A DNA stretch of 61,989 nt from Allosediminivita pacifica (GTDB taxonomy: Bacteria; Pseudomonadota; Alphaproteobacteria; Rhodobacterales; Rhodobacteraceae): positions 1 to 61,989 of the forward strand of contig NZ_QBKN01000028.1 in assembly GCF_003054175.1 (NCBI RefSeq). Direction: 5' to 3'. The notes under the pieces were generated by a model. It was given only the letters and a program-made list of their open reading frames with translations, searched no databases and was not told the origin of the DNA. Shown in pieces: positions 15,367-23,909 of this stretch. Position 1 is the first letter of the stretch; every line of letters begins with the position of its first letter. The translations under genes and the position numbers were made by a program.

Positions 15367-16875
15367 TCAGGCCTTCATGTCGCCGGTGTCCATGAAGCGC
15401 TGGTGCCAGGAGAGCGCCTCGCCGGGGATCGAGGGAGCGTGGCGGCCGAAGGAGGCACTGGCGGCGCGGGCGCGGTAGTCCTGCAGCATGGGACGGTAGG
15501 CGGGGTGCGCGCAGTTCTCGACGATGAGGTCGGCGCGCTTGCGCGGGGGCAGACCGCGCAGGTCGGCGAGGCCCTGTTCGGTGACGATCACCTGCACGTC
15601 CTGGCTGATGTGGTCCACGTGGCTGACCTGCGGCACGATGGCCGAGATGGCGCCGCCCTTGGCGGTCGACGGGGTCATGAAGATCGAGAGATAGCCGTTG
15701 CGGGCGAAATCGCCCGAGCCGCCGATGCCGTTCTGGATCTTGCTGCCCATGATGTGGGTGGAGTTCACGTTGCCGTAGATGTCGGCCTCGATCAGGCCGT
15801 TCATGGCGATGCAGCCGAGACGGCGGACGAGCTCGGGGTTGTTGGAGATGTCCTGCGGGCGCAGGATCAGCTTGTCGCGGTAGCGTTCGGCGTTGTCGTT
15901 GAAGAAGGCCGCGCGATCGGGTGAGAGCGAGAAGGCGGTGGCCGAGGCCATGCGCAGCGTGCCGCTTTCGATCATGTCGAGCATGCCGTCCTGGATCACC
16001 TCGGTGAAGGCGGTCATCTGCTCGAAGGGGGCGGCGATGAGACCCGCCATGACGGCGTTGGGCACGTTGCCGACGCCCGACTGCAGGGGCAGGAGGCTCG
16101 GCGGCAGGCCGGCGCGGCGGGCCTCCCACTTCAGGAACTCGAGGATGTGGCCGGCGATGGCCTCGGCGGTGGCATCGGGCGGGCTGAAGGGCGCGTTGCG
16201 GTCCGGTGCCTCGGTTTCCACGACGGCGACCACCTTGTCGGGATCGACGCGGAAATGCGGCTGGCCGATGCGGTCGTCGGATTTCAGCAGCGGGATCGGC
16301 ACGCGGTTCGGCGGCAGGGCTGTGCCGTAGTAGATGTCGTGCATGCCGTCGAGCATGGGGGTCTGCCAGGCGTTGACCTCGAGGATGACCTTGTCGGCGA
16401 TGTCGAGCCAGGTCTTGTTGTTGCCGACCGAGGAGGAGGGGATGAGGTCGCCCTCGGGCGTGATGCCCGAGATTTCGATCACCGCGGTGTCGAGGGGGCC
16501 GAGAAAGCCCTCCCAGGCCATGGGTGCCACCTGGCTGAGGTGCATGTCGAAGTAGTCCATCTCGCCCGCGTTGATCTTCTGTCGGGCGATGGGATCGGAG
16601 TTGTAGGGCATGCGGAACTCGATGCCGTCGGCCTTGGCCAGCGCGCCGTCTAGCTCGGGGCCGGTGGAGGCGCCGCTCCAGACCCGGACCTTGAAGGGAT
16701 CGCCCGCGGCGTGCCCGGCTTCGATCCGGGCGGCGAGCGCGCCAGGCACGGCCTTGGGGTAGCCCGAGCCGGTGAAGCCGCTCATGCCGATGGTGTCGCC
16801 ATGGTGGATGAAGCTCGCGGCCGTTTCGGCGTCCACGATCTTGGCGCGGAAGCTTTTGTTTGCGATGCGGGACAT
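15367..16875 (-). CDS. Class I CoA-transferase / acetyl-CoA hydrolase family (succinyl-CoA:acetate type)
   Basis: A 502-aa cytoplasmic enzyme from the ATG at 16875 (MSRIANKSFRAKIVDAETAA). It has the two CoA-transferase domains of the Ach1/AarC/Cat1 family: GMSGFTGSGYPKAVP in the first, and ALIxMNGL-like, GNVNSTHIMGSKIQNGIGGS and VTEQGLADLRGLPPRKRA in the second. Such enzymes move CoA between succinyl-CoA and acetate (or propionate), or hydrolyse acetyl-CoA. An in-frame reading 123 bases further upstream is not used because it lacks family similarity. Alone on the minus strand; it fits the acetate theme of the first 10 kb. Confidence 0.9.
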   Translation of the reverse strand: MSRIANKSFRAKIVDAETAASFIHHGDTIGMSGFTGSGYPKAVPGALAARIEAGHAAGDPFKVRVWSGASTGPELDGALAKADGIEFRMPYNSDPIARQKINAGEMDYFDMHLSQVAPMAWEGFLGPLDTAVIEISGITPEGDLIPSSSVGNNKTWLDIADKVILEVNAWQTPMLDGMHDIYYGTALPPNRVPIPLLKSDDRIGQPHFRVDPDKVVAVVETEAPDRNAPFSPPDATAEAIAGHILEFLKWEARRAGLPPSLLPLQSGVGNVPNAVMAGLIAAPFEQMTAFTEVIQDGMLDMIESGTLRMASATAFSLSPDRAAFFNDNAERYRDKLILRPQDISNNPELVRRLGCIAMNGLIEADIYGNVNSTHIMGSKIQNGIGGSGDFARNGYLSIFMTPSTAKGGAISAIVPQVSHVDHISQDVQVIVTEQGLADLRGLPPRKRADLIVENCAHPAYRPMLQDYRARAASASFGRHAPSIPGEALSWHQRFMDTGDMKA

Positions 16876-17030
16876 GGGGGGCTCCGGTCTGACTGGCACG
16901 TTTCGCGCCGAGGCTTGCTGCAAAATGCCCTCTCGTTCAAACCCGAAAGGGTCTGAAAGGCAGAGATATGCGCGCCGGGGGTCCGGTATGCACAACATGC
17001 ATGCCCTGTCCCGGCAGATGGGATGTCGCG

Positions 17031-17759
17031 TCAGAGCACGCGGTGCAGGAAAGCGCGGGTGCGCTCGTGGCGCGGGTTGCCGAAGACTTGCGCCGGCCGG
17101 CCTTCCTCGGCGATGCGGCCTTGGTCGAGGAAGCAGACCCGGTCGGCCAGGGCGCGGGCAAAGCCCATCTCGTGCGTGGCGAGTACCATGGTCATGCCGT
17201 CGTCGCGCAGCTGGCGCAGCACGTCGAGCACCTCGCCCACGAGTTCGGGGTCGAGGGCACTGGTGATCTCGTCGAAGAGCATGATCTGCGGCTGCATGGC
17301 GAGCGCGCGCAGGATGGCGACGCGCTGCTGCTGACCGCCCGAGAGCTGGTCGGGGTAGCGATCCATGCGGTCGGTCAGGCCGAAGCGGTCGAAGAGCGCG
17401 GTAACGGGGGCCTGCAGCTCGGCGCGGGAGAGGTGTTTGATGCGACGGGGCGCGAGCATGACGTTCTCCGCCGCGGTCATGTGCGGGAAGAGGTTGTAGG
17501 ACTGGAAGACGATGCCGATGCGCTGGCGGATGGGCTGCGGGTCGAGGCCCGGTTGCGAGATGTCCTGCCCGTCGAGCAGCACCGCACCCTCGTCGATAGG
17601 TTCCAGAAGGTTCATGATGCGCAGCAGCGTAGACTTTCCCGAGCCCGAGGCTCCGATCAGGCAGGTGAGGCTGCCCTCGTCGATGGCGAGGTCGATGCCG
17701 CGGATGACGGGGGTGTCGCCGAAGCTTTTCGTGACGCCCTGAAGGTCGAGGAGCCCCAT
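17031..17759 (-). CDS. Polar amino-acid ABC transporter ATP-binding protein
   Basis: A 242-aa ATPase of the GlnQ/HisP class. Walker [10 protein letters not shown] is at residues 36-44, the signature [15 protein letters not shown] and Walker [17 protein letters not shown] follow. E replaces P after the Walker B D-E pair (DEITS), as in many GlnQ proteins. The final TRAFLHRVL is typical of the class. Its start overlaps the permease stop by one base, so the pair is coupled. With the binding protein at 18686 this forms a simple importer of one ATPase, one permease and one receptor. Confidence 0.92.
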   Translation of the reverse strand: MGLLDLQGVTKSFGDTPVIRGIDLAIDEGSLTCLIGASGSGKSTLLRIMNLLEPIDEGAVLLDGQDISQPGLDPQPIRQRIGIVFQSYNLFPHMTAAENVMLAPRRIKHLSRAELQAPVTALFDRFGLTDRMDRYPDQLSGGQQQRVAILRALAMQPQIMLFDEITSALDPELVGEVLDVLRQLRDDGMTMVLATHEMGFARALADRVCFLDQGRIAEEGRPAQVFGNPRHERTRAFLHRVL

Positions 17760-18583
17760 CAGCTGCGCGCCCTTTGCTGGCGGGCGAGCAGGTGGTCAGC
17801 GTAGCGCGTGGCGGGGATCGTGACGGCGAGGAAGATCAGCGCGGCGCCCACGTAGGGAGTGAAGTTGGCAAGCAGCGACTTGTAGACGCCGGCCTGGCGG
17901 AAGATCTCGACCGGGCCAATGAAGCTCAGCAGCGCCACGTCCTTCTGCAGGGCGATGAGCAGGTTCATGTTGGCGGGCACCACGCGGCGCACGGCCTGTG
18001 GCAGGATCACGTCGCGCATGACGTGGGCTTCGGAGAGACCCAGCGAGAGGGCTGCGGCGCGCTGGCATTCGTGGATCGACTCGATGCCCGAGCGGATCAC
18101 CTCGGCCACGTAGGCGGAGTAGACCAGCACCAGTGCCACGCTGCCCCATAGGTAGGGTGAGTTCCAAGGCCGCGGCAGGCCGAGGCCGGGGATGCCGAAG
18201 CCCACGAGGTAGATCACGAGGATCACCGGCAAGCCGCGGAAGATGTCGATATAGGCGATGGCGGCGAGGCGCAGGGGTGTGAGCGCTGGGCGACGGATGC
18301 CGCGGGCGATGGCGGCGGCAAGACCGAGAAGGGCGATGAGCGGCGCGCACCAGGCGAAGATGGCCACGTCCAGCACGAAGGCGCGCGCCAGCCCGGGGAG
18401 GGTGTCGAGGAAGATCTGCCCGTCGAAGAAGGCGCGCTGCACCGCGTCCCAGCCGGGGGCGCGTGGCACGAGCAGGACGAGCGCCAGAAGGACGGCGGCA
18501 GTGGAGCCGGCGGCGAGCAGGTTGGCGCGGCGGCGCTGCCGGGTCTCGAAGATCTCGCGGCGGGTTTGGGAGGTGTGTCGCAT
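17759..18583 (-). CDS. Polar amino-acid ABC transporter permease
   Basis: A 274-aa inner-membrane permease (HisM/GlnP type). After a basic N-terminus ([17 protein letters not shown]) there are about six helices. The typical block [20 protein letters not shown] / [18 protein letters not shown] and the EAA loop [20 protein letters not shown] are present. Only one permease gene is in the cluster, so the transporter is probably a permease homodimer. The 102-base gap to the binding-protein gene contains repeat copy 2. Confidence 0.9.
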   Translation of the reverse strand: MRHTSQTRREIFETRQRRRANLLAAGSTAAVLLALVLLVPRAPGWDAVQRAFFDGQIFLDTLPGLARAFVLDVAIFAWCAPLIALLGLAAAIARGIRRPALTPLRLAAIAYIDIFRGLPVILVIYLVGFGIPGLGLPRPWNSPYLWGSVALVLVYSAYVAEVIRSGIESIHECQRAAALSLGLSEAHVMRDVILPQAVRRVVPANMNLLIALQKDVALLSFIGPVEIFRQAGVYKSLLANFTPYVGAALIFLAVTIPATRYADHLLARQQRARS

Positions 18584-18617
18584 TCAGGCCTGGCAGTTGT
18601 GGTGGCGTGCGGGCAGG

Positions 18618-18679
18618 GAGGGGGCTCTGCCCCCGTCCCTTCGGGACTCCCCCGGGAGTATTTGGGCCAAGAAGAAGCG
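18618..18679 (-). repeat. Double-hairpin 3'-UTR repeat, copy 2
   Basis: Plus strand: GGGGGCTCTGCCCCC, then GTCCC-TTC-GGGAC, TCCCCCGGGAGTATTTG, and the tail GCCAAGAAGAAGCG. It lies between the binding-protein gene and the permease gene, six bases downstream of the receptor stop on the minus strand. It can act as a processing or partial-termination element that raises receptor over permease expression. See copy 1 at 15274-15340 for the conserved and varying parts. Confidence 0.8.
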
Positions 18680-18685
18680 GCGAGG

Positions 18686-19504
18686 TCAGTCGATGACCGG
18701 CACCCCGGTCGCGTCCTGCAGCCATTTGACCTCGAGCTCGGCGAGGGTGCCATTCTCGCGCAGGGTGGTGATGGCGGCGTCGACGCAGGGTTTCAGCGCG
18801 CTTCCCTCGGGCATGAGCATGCCGAAGCGGTCGGGGTTCTCGCTGCGCTCGGACGGGAACTGGCCGAGGATCACGCCGTCGTCGAGGGCCACCGCGGCGA
18901 GGTAGAGCGCGGTGGGCAGGTCGAAGAGGGCGGCGTCGATCTGACCCGCCTTCATGGCGGCGGTCACGTCGGTGTTGTCGCCGTAGAGGCGCGGGTCGCG
19001 TTCGGGCGAGATCAGCGCCATGAGCACGGGCAGGGCGGTCGTGTTGGCATCAGCTCCCCAGAGCAGGCCTTTCAGGCTGTCGAGGTCGGGGCTGAGATCC
19101 TCGGCCTCGACCACGGAGGCGCGGGTGAGGACCGCCATGGCCGAGCTGTAGTAGGGCTCGGAGAAGTCCACCATGCGGTCGCGCTCGGGCGTGATGGAGA
19201 ACTGTTGCATGTTGAGGTCGAAATCCTTGGCGCCGGGCTGGATGGCCTGGTCGAAGGAGGTGCGGACCCAGCTCACCTGGTCGGGCGCGAAGCCCATCTC
19301 GGCGGCGACGGCATAGGCGACGGCGGCCTCGAACCCCTCCCCCGAGGCGGGGTCGTCGTTCAGCACCCAGGGGCTGTAGGCGGGATTGCCGGTGGCGATG
19401 GTGAGCGTGCCCTCGGAAATCGTGTGGCCTGCGGCGCAGTCGTTCTGGGCGAGTGCGGGGCCTGCGGCGAGACAGGCAAGCGCGACGGGAAGGAGGCGGT
19501 TCAT
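18686..19504 (-). CDS. Polar amino-acid ABC transporter substrate-binding protein (family 3)
   Basis: A 272-aa periplasmic receptor from the ATG at 19504 (MNRLLPVALACLAAGPALAQ), with a Sec signal peptide and cleavage after ALA. The mature part has the SBP_bac_3 layout: TLTIATGNPAYSPWV, FDLNMQQFSITPERDRMVDF, and DAALFDLPTALYLA. The Arg in SITPERDR is the usual contact region for an amino-acid carboxylate. A further in-frame 23 residues upstream are not signal-like. It is the first gene of the importer. Confidence 0.9.
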   Translation of the reverse strand: MNRLLPVALACLAAGPALAQNDCAAGHTISEGTLTIATGNPAYSPWVLNDDPASGEGFEAAVAYAVAAEMGFAPDQVSWVRTSFDQAIQPGAKDFDLNMQQFSITPERDRMVDFSEPYYSSAMAVLTRASVVEAEDLSPDLDSLKGLLWGADANTTALPVLMALISPERDPRLYGDNTDVTAAMKAGQIDAALFDLPTALYLAAVALDDGVILGQFPSERSENPDRFGMLMPEGSALKPCVDAAITTLRENGTLAELEVKWLQDATGVPVID

Positions 19505-19637
19505 GGCATGTGTCCCTGTGGTCGTCTTTTCGCCGCCAGCGTTGCGCCCGGGCGCGCGCTTGTCCAGAGGCAAGGCGGCCTCGCTTGAGGCTCCGGACGG
19601 GCGCGCCTATACCTGCCGCGTTGCCCAGTACGCGTGG

Positions 19638-20204
19638 ATGTCGTTTGTCGTGAAGGAAGAGCCCGCCGCCCGGCCGCCCGAGCCGAAGCCCAAGAAGATC
19701 GTCGACGGCGGCCTGCTGTTCCTTGCGGCCTTCACGCTGGCGAGCGGCCTGGGTGTCGCCTGGCGCTTCGGCGCGGGGCGGGCCTGGGAGATCGTGCTGG
19801 AGACGGGGGCCTTCATCGCGGTGCTGTCGCCCAAGATCGCTGCGGGTCTCTTCATTGCCGGGACACTGCCCATGGTGTTGCCGCGCGACCGGGTGGCCGC
19901 CTGGATCGGCGGCGAAAGCGGCTGGCGCGGGCTGGTGCTGGGCAGTGTCGCCGGGGCGGCCATCCCCGGCGGGCCGATGATCACCTTTTCGCTGGCAGCA
20001 GGGTTTGCCGCGGCGGGTGCCGACCTTGGGGCGGTGATCGCCTTCGTGTCGGGCTGGAGCCTTTTGAGCCTCAACCGGCTGCTGATCTGGGAGCTGTCCT
20101 TCCTGCCGCATGATCTTGTGGCGCTGCGGGTGCTGGCAAGCCTGCCCTTCCCGCTGCTGATCGGCTGGGGCGTGCGCGTGCTGGTGCGGAGGCAGACGGC
20201 ATGA
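19638..20204 (+). CDS. YraQ/DUF318-type permease, first half
   Basis: A 188-aa protein starting at ATG 19638, with five or six helices after a short Pro/Lys-rich tail (RPPEPKPKKIVDGG). It carries AAIPGGPMITFSLAAGFAAA and the SGWSLLSLNRLLIWE block. The adjacent protein (20201-20689) has the same two motifs, so the pair represents a duplicated half. Full-length DUF318 permeases carry both halves in one chain. Members transport or extrude organo-arsenic or unknown compounds. It overlaps the next gene by ATGA, so both should be made in equal amounts. Confidence 0.82.
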   Translation: MSFVVKEEPAARPPEPKPKKIVDGGLLFLAAFTLASGLGVAWRFGAGRAWEIVLETGAFIAVLSPKIAAGLFIAGTLPMVLPRDRVAAWIGGESGWRGLVLGSVAGAAIPGGPMITFSLAAGFAAAGADLGAVIAFVSGWSLLSLNRLLIWELSFLPHDLVALRVLASLPFPLLIGWGVRVLVRRQTA

Positions 20205-20689
20205 ACATCCTGATCGGAACCCTGCTGATCGGCGGTGTGGCGGTCTGGCTGTACCTGGGTCTGCCCAATTCCGAATGGCGCCGGGCGGCCTGGCTCTCGA
20301 CCTGGGAGATGGTCCGGTTCACCGCGCCGCGGATGGTCGTGGCGCTGCTGGGCGCGGGCTTCTTTGCCGAACTGCTGCCGCGGGAGCATGTGGAGGTGCT
20401 TTTCGGGGCGGATGCGCGCGTCACGGGCGCGCTGCTGGCGGCGGGGATGGGGCCGCTGACGCCGGGCGGGGCCTTCGTCAGCTTTGCCATCGGGGCGGCG
20501 GCGCTCAAGGCCGGGGCCGCCCCGGTGGCGGTGCTGTCCTACGTCTCGTCGTGGTCGCTCTTTTCGCTGACCAAGATCCTCGCCTACGAGTCGCCGCTGC
20601 TGGGAAAGCGGGCGGTGCTGCTGCGGGTGGCGGTCAGCTGGCCCGTGCCGCTGGCCATCGCGGCGCTGGGCGGGCTGCTGTCGGCCTGA
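20201..20689 (+). CDS. YraQ/DUF318-type permease, second half
   Basis: A 162-aa protein starting at an ATGA overlap. Helices run from residue 1, with MVRFTAPRMVVALLGAGFFA, the GPLTPGGAFVSF motif, and SYVSSWSLFSLTKILAYES. The last two blocks match the AAIPGGPMITF and SGWSLLSLNRLLIWE blocks of the preceding protein, so the two are homologous halves. The substrate is unknown; no arsenic genes lie nearby. Confidence 0.82.
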   Translation: MNILIGTLLIGGVAVWLYLGLPNSEWRRAAWLSTWEMVRFTAPRMVVALLGAGFFAELLPREHVEVLFGADARVTGALLAAGMGPLTPGGAFVSFAIGAAALKAGAAPVAVLSYVSSWSLFSLTKILAYESPLLGKRAVLLRVAVSWPVPLAIAALGGLLSA

Positions 20690-20693
20690 GCGC

Positions 20694-21509
20694 TCAGCAG
20701 GCGAGGCCGAGATCGCGCAGATGGGCGAAGCCCCTGGGGATGTCGCTTGCATGCCGCATCTCCAGGACGAGATGCGGCTGTGCGGGGCAATCCGCCAGCG
20801 CCTTGAAGACCGAGGGCCAGAGGATCGTGCCCTCGCCCGGGGGCCAGTGGCGGTCGGCGTAGCCGTCGAGGTCCTGGATGTGCACATGCGCGAGCTTTTC
20901 GCCCGCGTCACGCAGGAAATAGTCCACCGGCGGCGCACCCGAGGTGTGGTGCGCGAGATGCGCGTGGCCCGTGTCCACCGAGAGCGCGATGGCCTCCGAG
21001 GCAAAGCTTTCGACCAGCGCGCGGCGGGTGGCCGGATCGGGATCGAAGATGTTCTCGATCACCAGCGTCACGCCTTCCTGCGCGGCCTTGTCGACCACCG
21101 GGCGCATGGTGTCGTGGATGCGGGCGCGGTGGCTTTCGGCAGTGCCGGGGTGGTTCGGCATGTTGGCGCGGTCCCAGGGCGTGAACGGCGAATGCAGCAC
21201 CATCTGCCGGGCGCCCAGGGTGGCGGCGGCCTCGATCGCGGTCACGAAGCGCGCCGTCACAAGGGGTGCGATCTCGGGGTCGGGCGTGTCCATGTCGAGC
21301 CCGAGGAAGGGGCCGTGGATGCCGCGGCGGCCCTTGTGGCCGTCGAGGGCCTTGCGCGTCCGCTCGGCGTGCTCGCGCCAGTCGCCGAGCAGGGCGGCGG
21401 GGTCGATGAAGTCCTGGATTTCGATGTCGCGGTCGTCGTCGAAGAGCCAGTCGCGGTGGTCGGCGATGTCACCTGTCATCAGGCAGGCGCCGATGCGAAG
21501 CGGGGTCAT
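20694..21509 (-). CDS. Sugar phosphate isomerase/epimerase-like TIM-barrel protein
   Basis: A 271-aa protein of the xylose-isomerase-like TIM barrel family (AP_endonuc_2). Recognisable strands and metal ligands: MVLHSPF, LVIENIFDPD (Glu ligand), IALSVDTGHAHLA (Asp and His), LAHVHIQDLDGYADRHWPPG (His, Asp, and HWPPGEG) and LVLEMRH (Glu). This full ligand set suggests an active metal-dependent isomerase or epimerase. It is a single gene, convergent with the permease pair by four bases. The substrate is unknown. Confidence 0.82.
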   Translation of the reverse strand: MTPLRIGACLMTGDIADHRDWLFDDDRDIEIQDFIDPAALLGDWREHAERTRKALDGHKGRRGIHGPFLGLDMDTPDPEIAPLVTARFVTAIEAAATLGARQMVLHSPFTPWDRANMPNHPGTAESHRARIHDTMRPVVDKAAQEGVTLVIENIFDPDPATRRALVESFASEAIALSVDTGHAHLAHHTSGAPPVDYFLRDAGEKLAHVHIQDLDGYADRHWPPGEGTILWPSVFKALADCPAQPHLVLEMRHASDIPRGFAHLRDLGLAC

Positions 21510-21601
21510 GGGGGAGTTCCTTCGGGCTGATGTCCGCAGGTGTGTTCCCCGATCTGCGACGCACCGATGTCAGGCGGGTGACATCTGGGTGAAATCCCGG
21601 C

Positions 21602-22249
21602 TCAGACCTCCTCGGCGCGAAGGGGGGTGTAGTCGACCATGACGTGTTTGCGATAGGCGGGGCGATCCGCAAGGCGCTGATAGTAGTCCTCGATCACCGA
21701 GTTCTTCCGGCGTTCGATCTCCATGTCGAACCAGCGGTAGAAGACGTGGCCGAGGGTGAGATCGGCAAGGCCGGGTTCTTCGCCCGCCATGTAGGGGCTG
21801 TCGGCGAGCGGTTTGGCGATGACCTCGAGCAGCCCCTCGAAGCGGTCGATCGCCTCGAGCAGGGCGGCCTGGTCGCGCTCGGCCGCGGGGGTGCGGACCT
21901 GCCGCCAGAAGATCGGCCCGGTGAAGGCCGGCAGGAAGGTGGTCTTGCCCCATTCGGCCCACATGTCGGACTGCGCGCGCTGGGCAGGGTCCTCGGGCCA
22001 GAAGGGGCCGCCCGCGCCGTGGCGGGCGGCGATGTAGCGGTTGATGGCCGCGCTTTCCCAGACGACCGTCTTGCCCTCCTTGATCACCGGGATCAGCCGA
22101 TGCGGCGTCATCTCGGCGAACTTGGGATCGTCGAGCCCGCCGTGATCGTGCCCATAGTCCAGGCGCCGGTGCTTCAGCCCGAGTTCACCCACCAGCCACA
22201 TCACGAGCTGGACGTTGGACGAGGTGGCGCGCCCGTAGATGGTGATCAT
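21602..22249 (-). CDS. Glutathione S-transferase
   Basis: A 215-aa cytosolic enzyme from the ATG at 22249 (MITIYGRATSSNVQLVMWLV), with GGGAAAAG upstream. The thioredoxin-like N-terminal domain has the ATSSNVQ active-site segment (serine class) and the TPHRLIPVI cis-proline and WESAAINRYIAARH glutathione site. The helical C-terminal domain carries PGLADLTLGHVFYRW. The start is only 13 bases downstream of the betB stop, so both are read together. The role of a GST next to betaine aldehyde dehydrogenase is not clear. Confidence 0.9.
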   Translation of the reverse strand: MITIYGRATSSNVQLVMWLVGELGLKHRRLDYGHDHGGLDDPKFAEMTPHRLIPVIKEGKTVVWESAAINRYIAARHGAGGPFWPEDPAQRAQSDMWAEWGKTTFLPAFTGPIFWRQVRTPAAERDQAALLEAIDRFEGLLEVIAKPLADSPYMAGEEPGLADLTLGHVFYRWFDMEIERRKNSVIEDYYQRLADRPAYRKHVMVDYTPLRAEEV

Positions 22250-22262
22250 GTCTTTTCCCGCG

Positions 22263-23720
22263 TCAGAACGGGGCTTCGACGTCCCCCATGCGTACATAGA
22301 CGGATTTGAGCTGACTGTAATGCTCGATTGCGGCCTTGGCGTTCTCGCGACCCACGCCGGACATCTTCACGCCGCCGAAGGGCATCTCGACGGGCGCGTC
22401 GTTGTAGGAGTTCACGAAGCAAGTGCCCGCGCGAAGCTGGCCGATGACGCGGTGGGCACGGCTGATGTCGCGGGTGAAGACCCCGGCGGAGAGGCCGAAT
22501 TCGGTGTCGTTGGCGCGGGCGATGACCTCATCCTCTTCCTCGAAATCGAGCACCGCCATGACCGGGCCGAAGATTTCCTCGCGGGCGATGGTCATGTCGT
22601 CGGTGACATCGGCGAAGATGGCGGGCGTCAGGTAGTAGCCGGGCCGGTCCACCTGGTCGCCGCCGGTGATAAGGCGCGCGCCCTCGGCCAGGCCCTTGGC
22701 AAGGTAGCCCTTCACGATCTCCATCTGGCGTTCGCTGACCATGGGGCCGAAGTTCGTCTCTTCGTCCATGGGGTCGCCGATGATTGCCTGCGACAGGCGT
22801 TCGGAGAGGCGCTTCAGGAAGGCCTCCTTGATGCCCTTCTGCACGAAGACGCGGGTGCCGTTGGAGCAGATCTGGCCGGAGGAATAGAAGTTGGCGAGGA
22901 TCGCGCCGCCCACGGCATTGTCGAGGTCGGCATCGTCGAAGATGACCAGCGGCGACTTGCCGCCAAGCTCCATGGTGACGTGCTTCATCTGCTCGGCCGC
23001 GGTGGAGTAGACCTTGCGGCCCGTGGGCACCGAGCCGGTGAGCGAGACCTTGGCCACGCGGGGATCGGTGATGAGCGCATGGCCCACCGCGCCGTAGCCC
23101 TGCACGACGTTGAAGAGGCCCTTGGGGGCGCCGGCTTCTTCCAGGATCTCGGCCAGCTTCAGCGCGCAGAGCGGCGTGACCTCGGAGGGTTTGAAGACCA
23201 TGGCGTTGCCGCAGGCCAGCGCCGGGGCGGCCTTCCAGGCGGCGATCTGCGTGGGGTAGTTCCAGGCGCCGATGCCGACGCAGACACCCAGCGGTTCGCG
23301 GATGGTGTAGGCCCAGTCCTCGCCCAGCGGGATGTGTTCGCCGGTCAGCCCATTGGCGATGCCGCCGAAGTATTCCAGCGCGTCGGCGGCGCTGGTGGCG
23401 TCCGCCACGAGCGTTTCCTGCAGCGGCTTGCCGGTGTCGTAGGTTTCCAGCACGGACATGTCGTGGTTGCGTTCGCGCAGGATCTGGGCAGCGCGGGTCA
23501 GCACGCGGCCGCGTTCGCGGGGCGACAGCTTGGCCCATTCCTTCTGCGCCTCGGTCGCGGCGTCGAGCGCGCGGTCGATCACCTCCTGCGTGGCGGCATG
23601 AAGGTTGGCGATCACCTCGCCCGTGGCGGGATAGATCACCGGCAGCGCGTCGCCCGCGCTGTCTTCGATGTAGGCACCGGCGACGTAGTGGCTGGCTTCG
23701 GGCTGCGTGGCATAGGGCAT
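22263..23720 (-). CDS. betB: Betaine aldehyde dehydrogenase
   Basis: A 485-aa NAD-dependent aldehyde dehydrogenase that oxidises betaine aldehyde to glycine betaine. The catalytic cysteine is C285 in [12 protein letters not shown], a BetB hallmark, and the general base is E251 (MELGGKSP). Cofactor-binding [13 protein letters not shown] and FKPSEVTPL are present, and the end [13 protein letters not shown] is close to known BetB tails. The start is the ATG at 23720 with AGAGGTGA upstream; the reading frame stays open far further but those residues are an antisense shadow of the divergent gene. Together with the divergent flavoenzyme it covers betaine synthesis and methyl-group stripping. Confidence 0.93.
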   Translation of the reverse strand: MPYATQPEASHYVAGAYIEDSAGDALPVIYPATGEVIANLHAATQEVIDRALDAATEAQKEWAKLSPRERGRVLTRAAQILRERNHDMSVLETYDTGKPLQETLVADATSAADALEYFGGIANGLTGEHIPLGEDWAYTIREPLGVCVGIGAWNYPTQIAAWKAAPALACGNAMVFKPSEVTPLCALKLAEILEEAGAPKGLFNVVQGYGAVGHALITDPRVAKVSLTGSVPTGRKVYSTAAEQMKHVTMELGGKSPLVIFDDADLDNAVGGAILANFYSSGQICSNGTRVFVQKGIKEAFLKRLSERLSQAIIGDPMDEETNFGPMVSERQMEIVKGYLAKGLAEGARLITGGDQVDRPGYYLTPAIFADVTDDMTIAREEIFGPVMAVLDFEEEDEVIARANDTEFGLSAGVFTRDISRAHRVIGQLRAGTCFVNSYNDAPVEMPFGGVKMSGVGRENAKAAIEHYSQLKSVYVRMGDVEAPF

Positions 23721-23909
23721 TCGGGTCACCTCTGCTTGGTTTCCGGCGGGATAGGAAGCGGGGGCCTTCGGGTCAATCTGGATTCGTCGTCGGGCCGCCA
23801 ATGAGACCAGAAGGCTCATTTCTCGCGGTATTCTGGACTGCCCCACTGGCCGCGGTGAAAGCGCGGATGCAATGCTCGGATCGTGCGCTCGCAGGAAAGG
23901 AGTTCCGCC

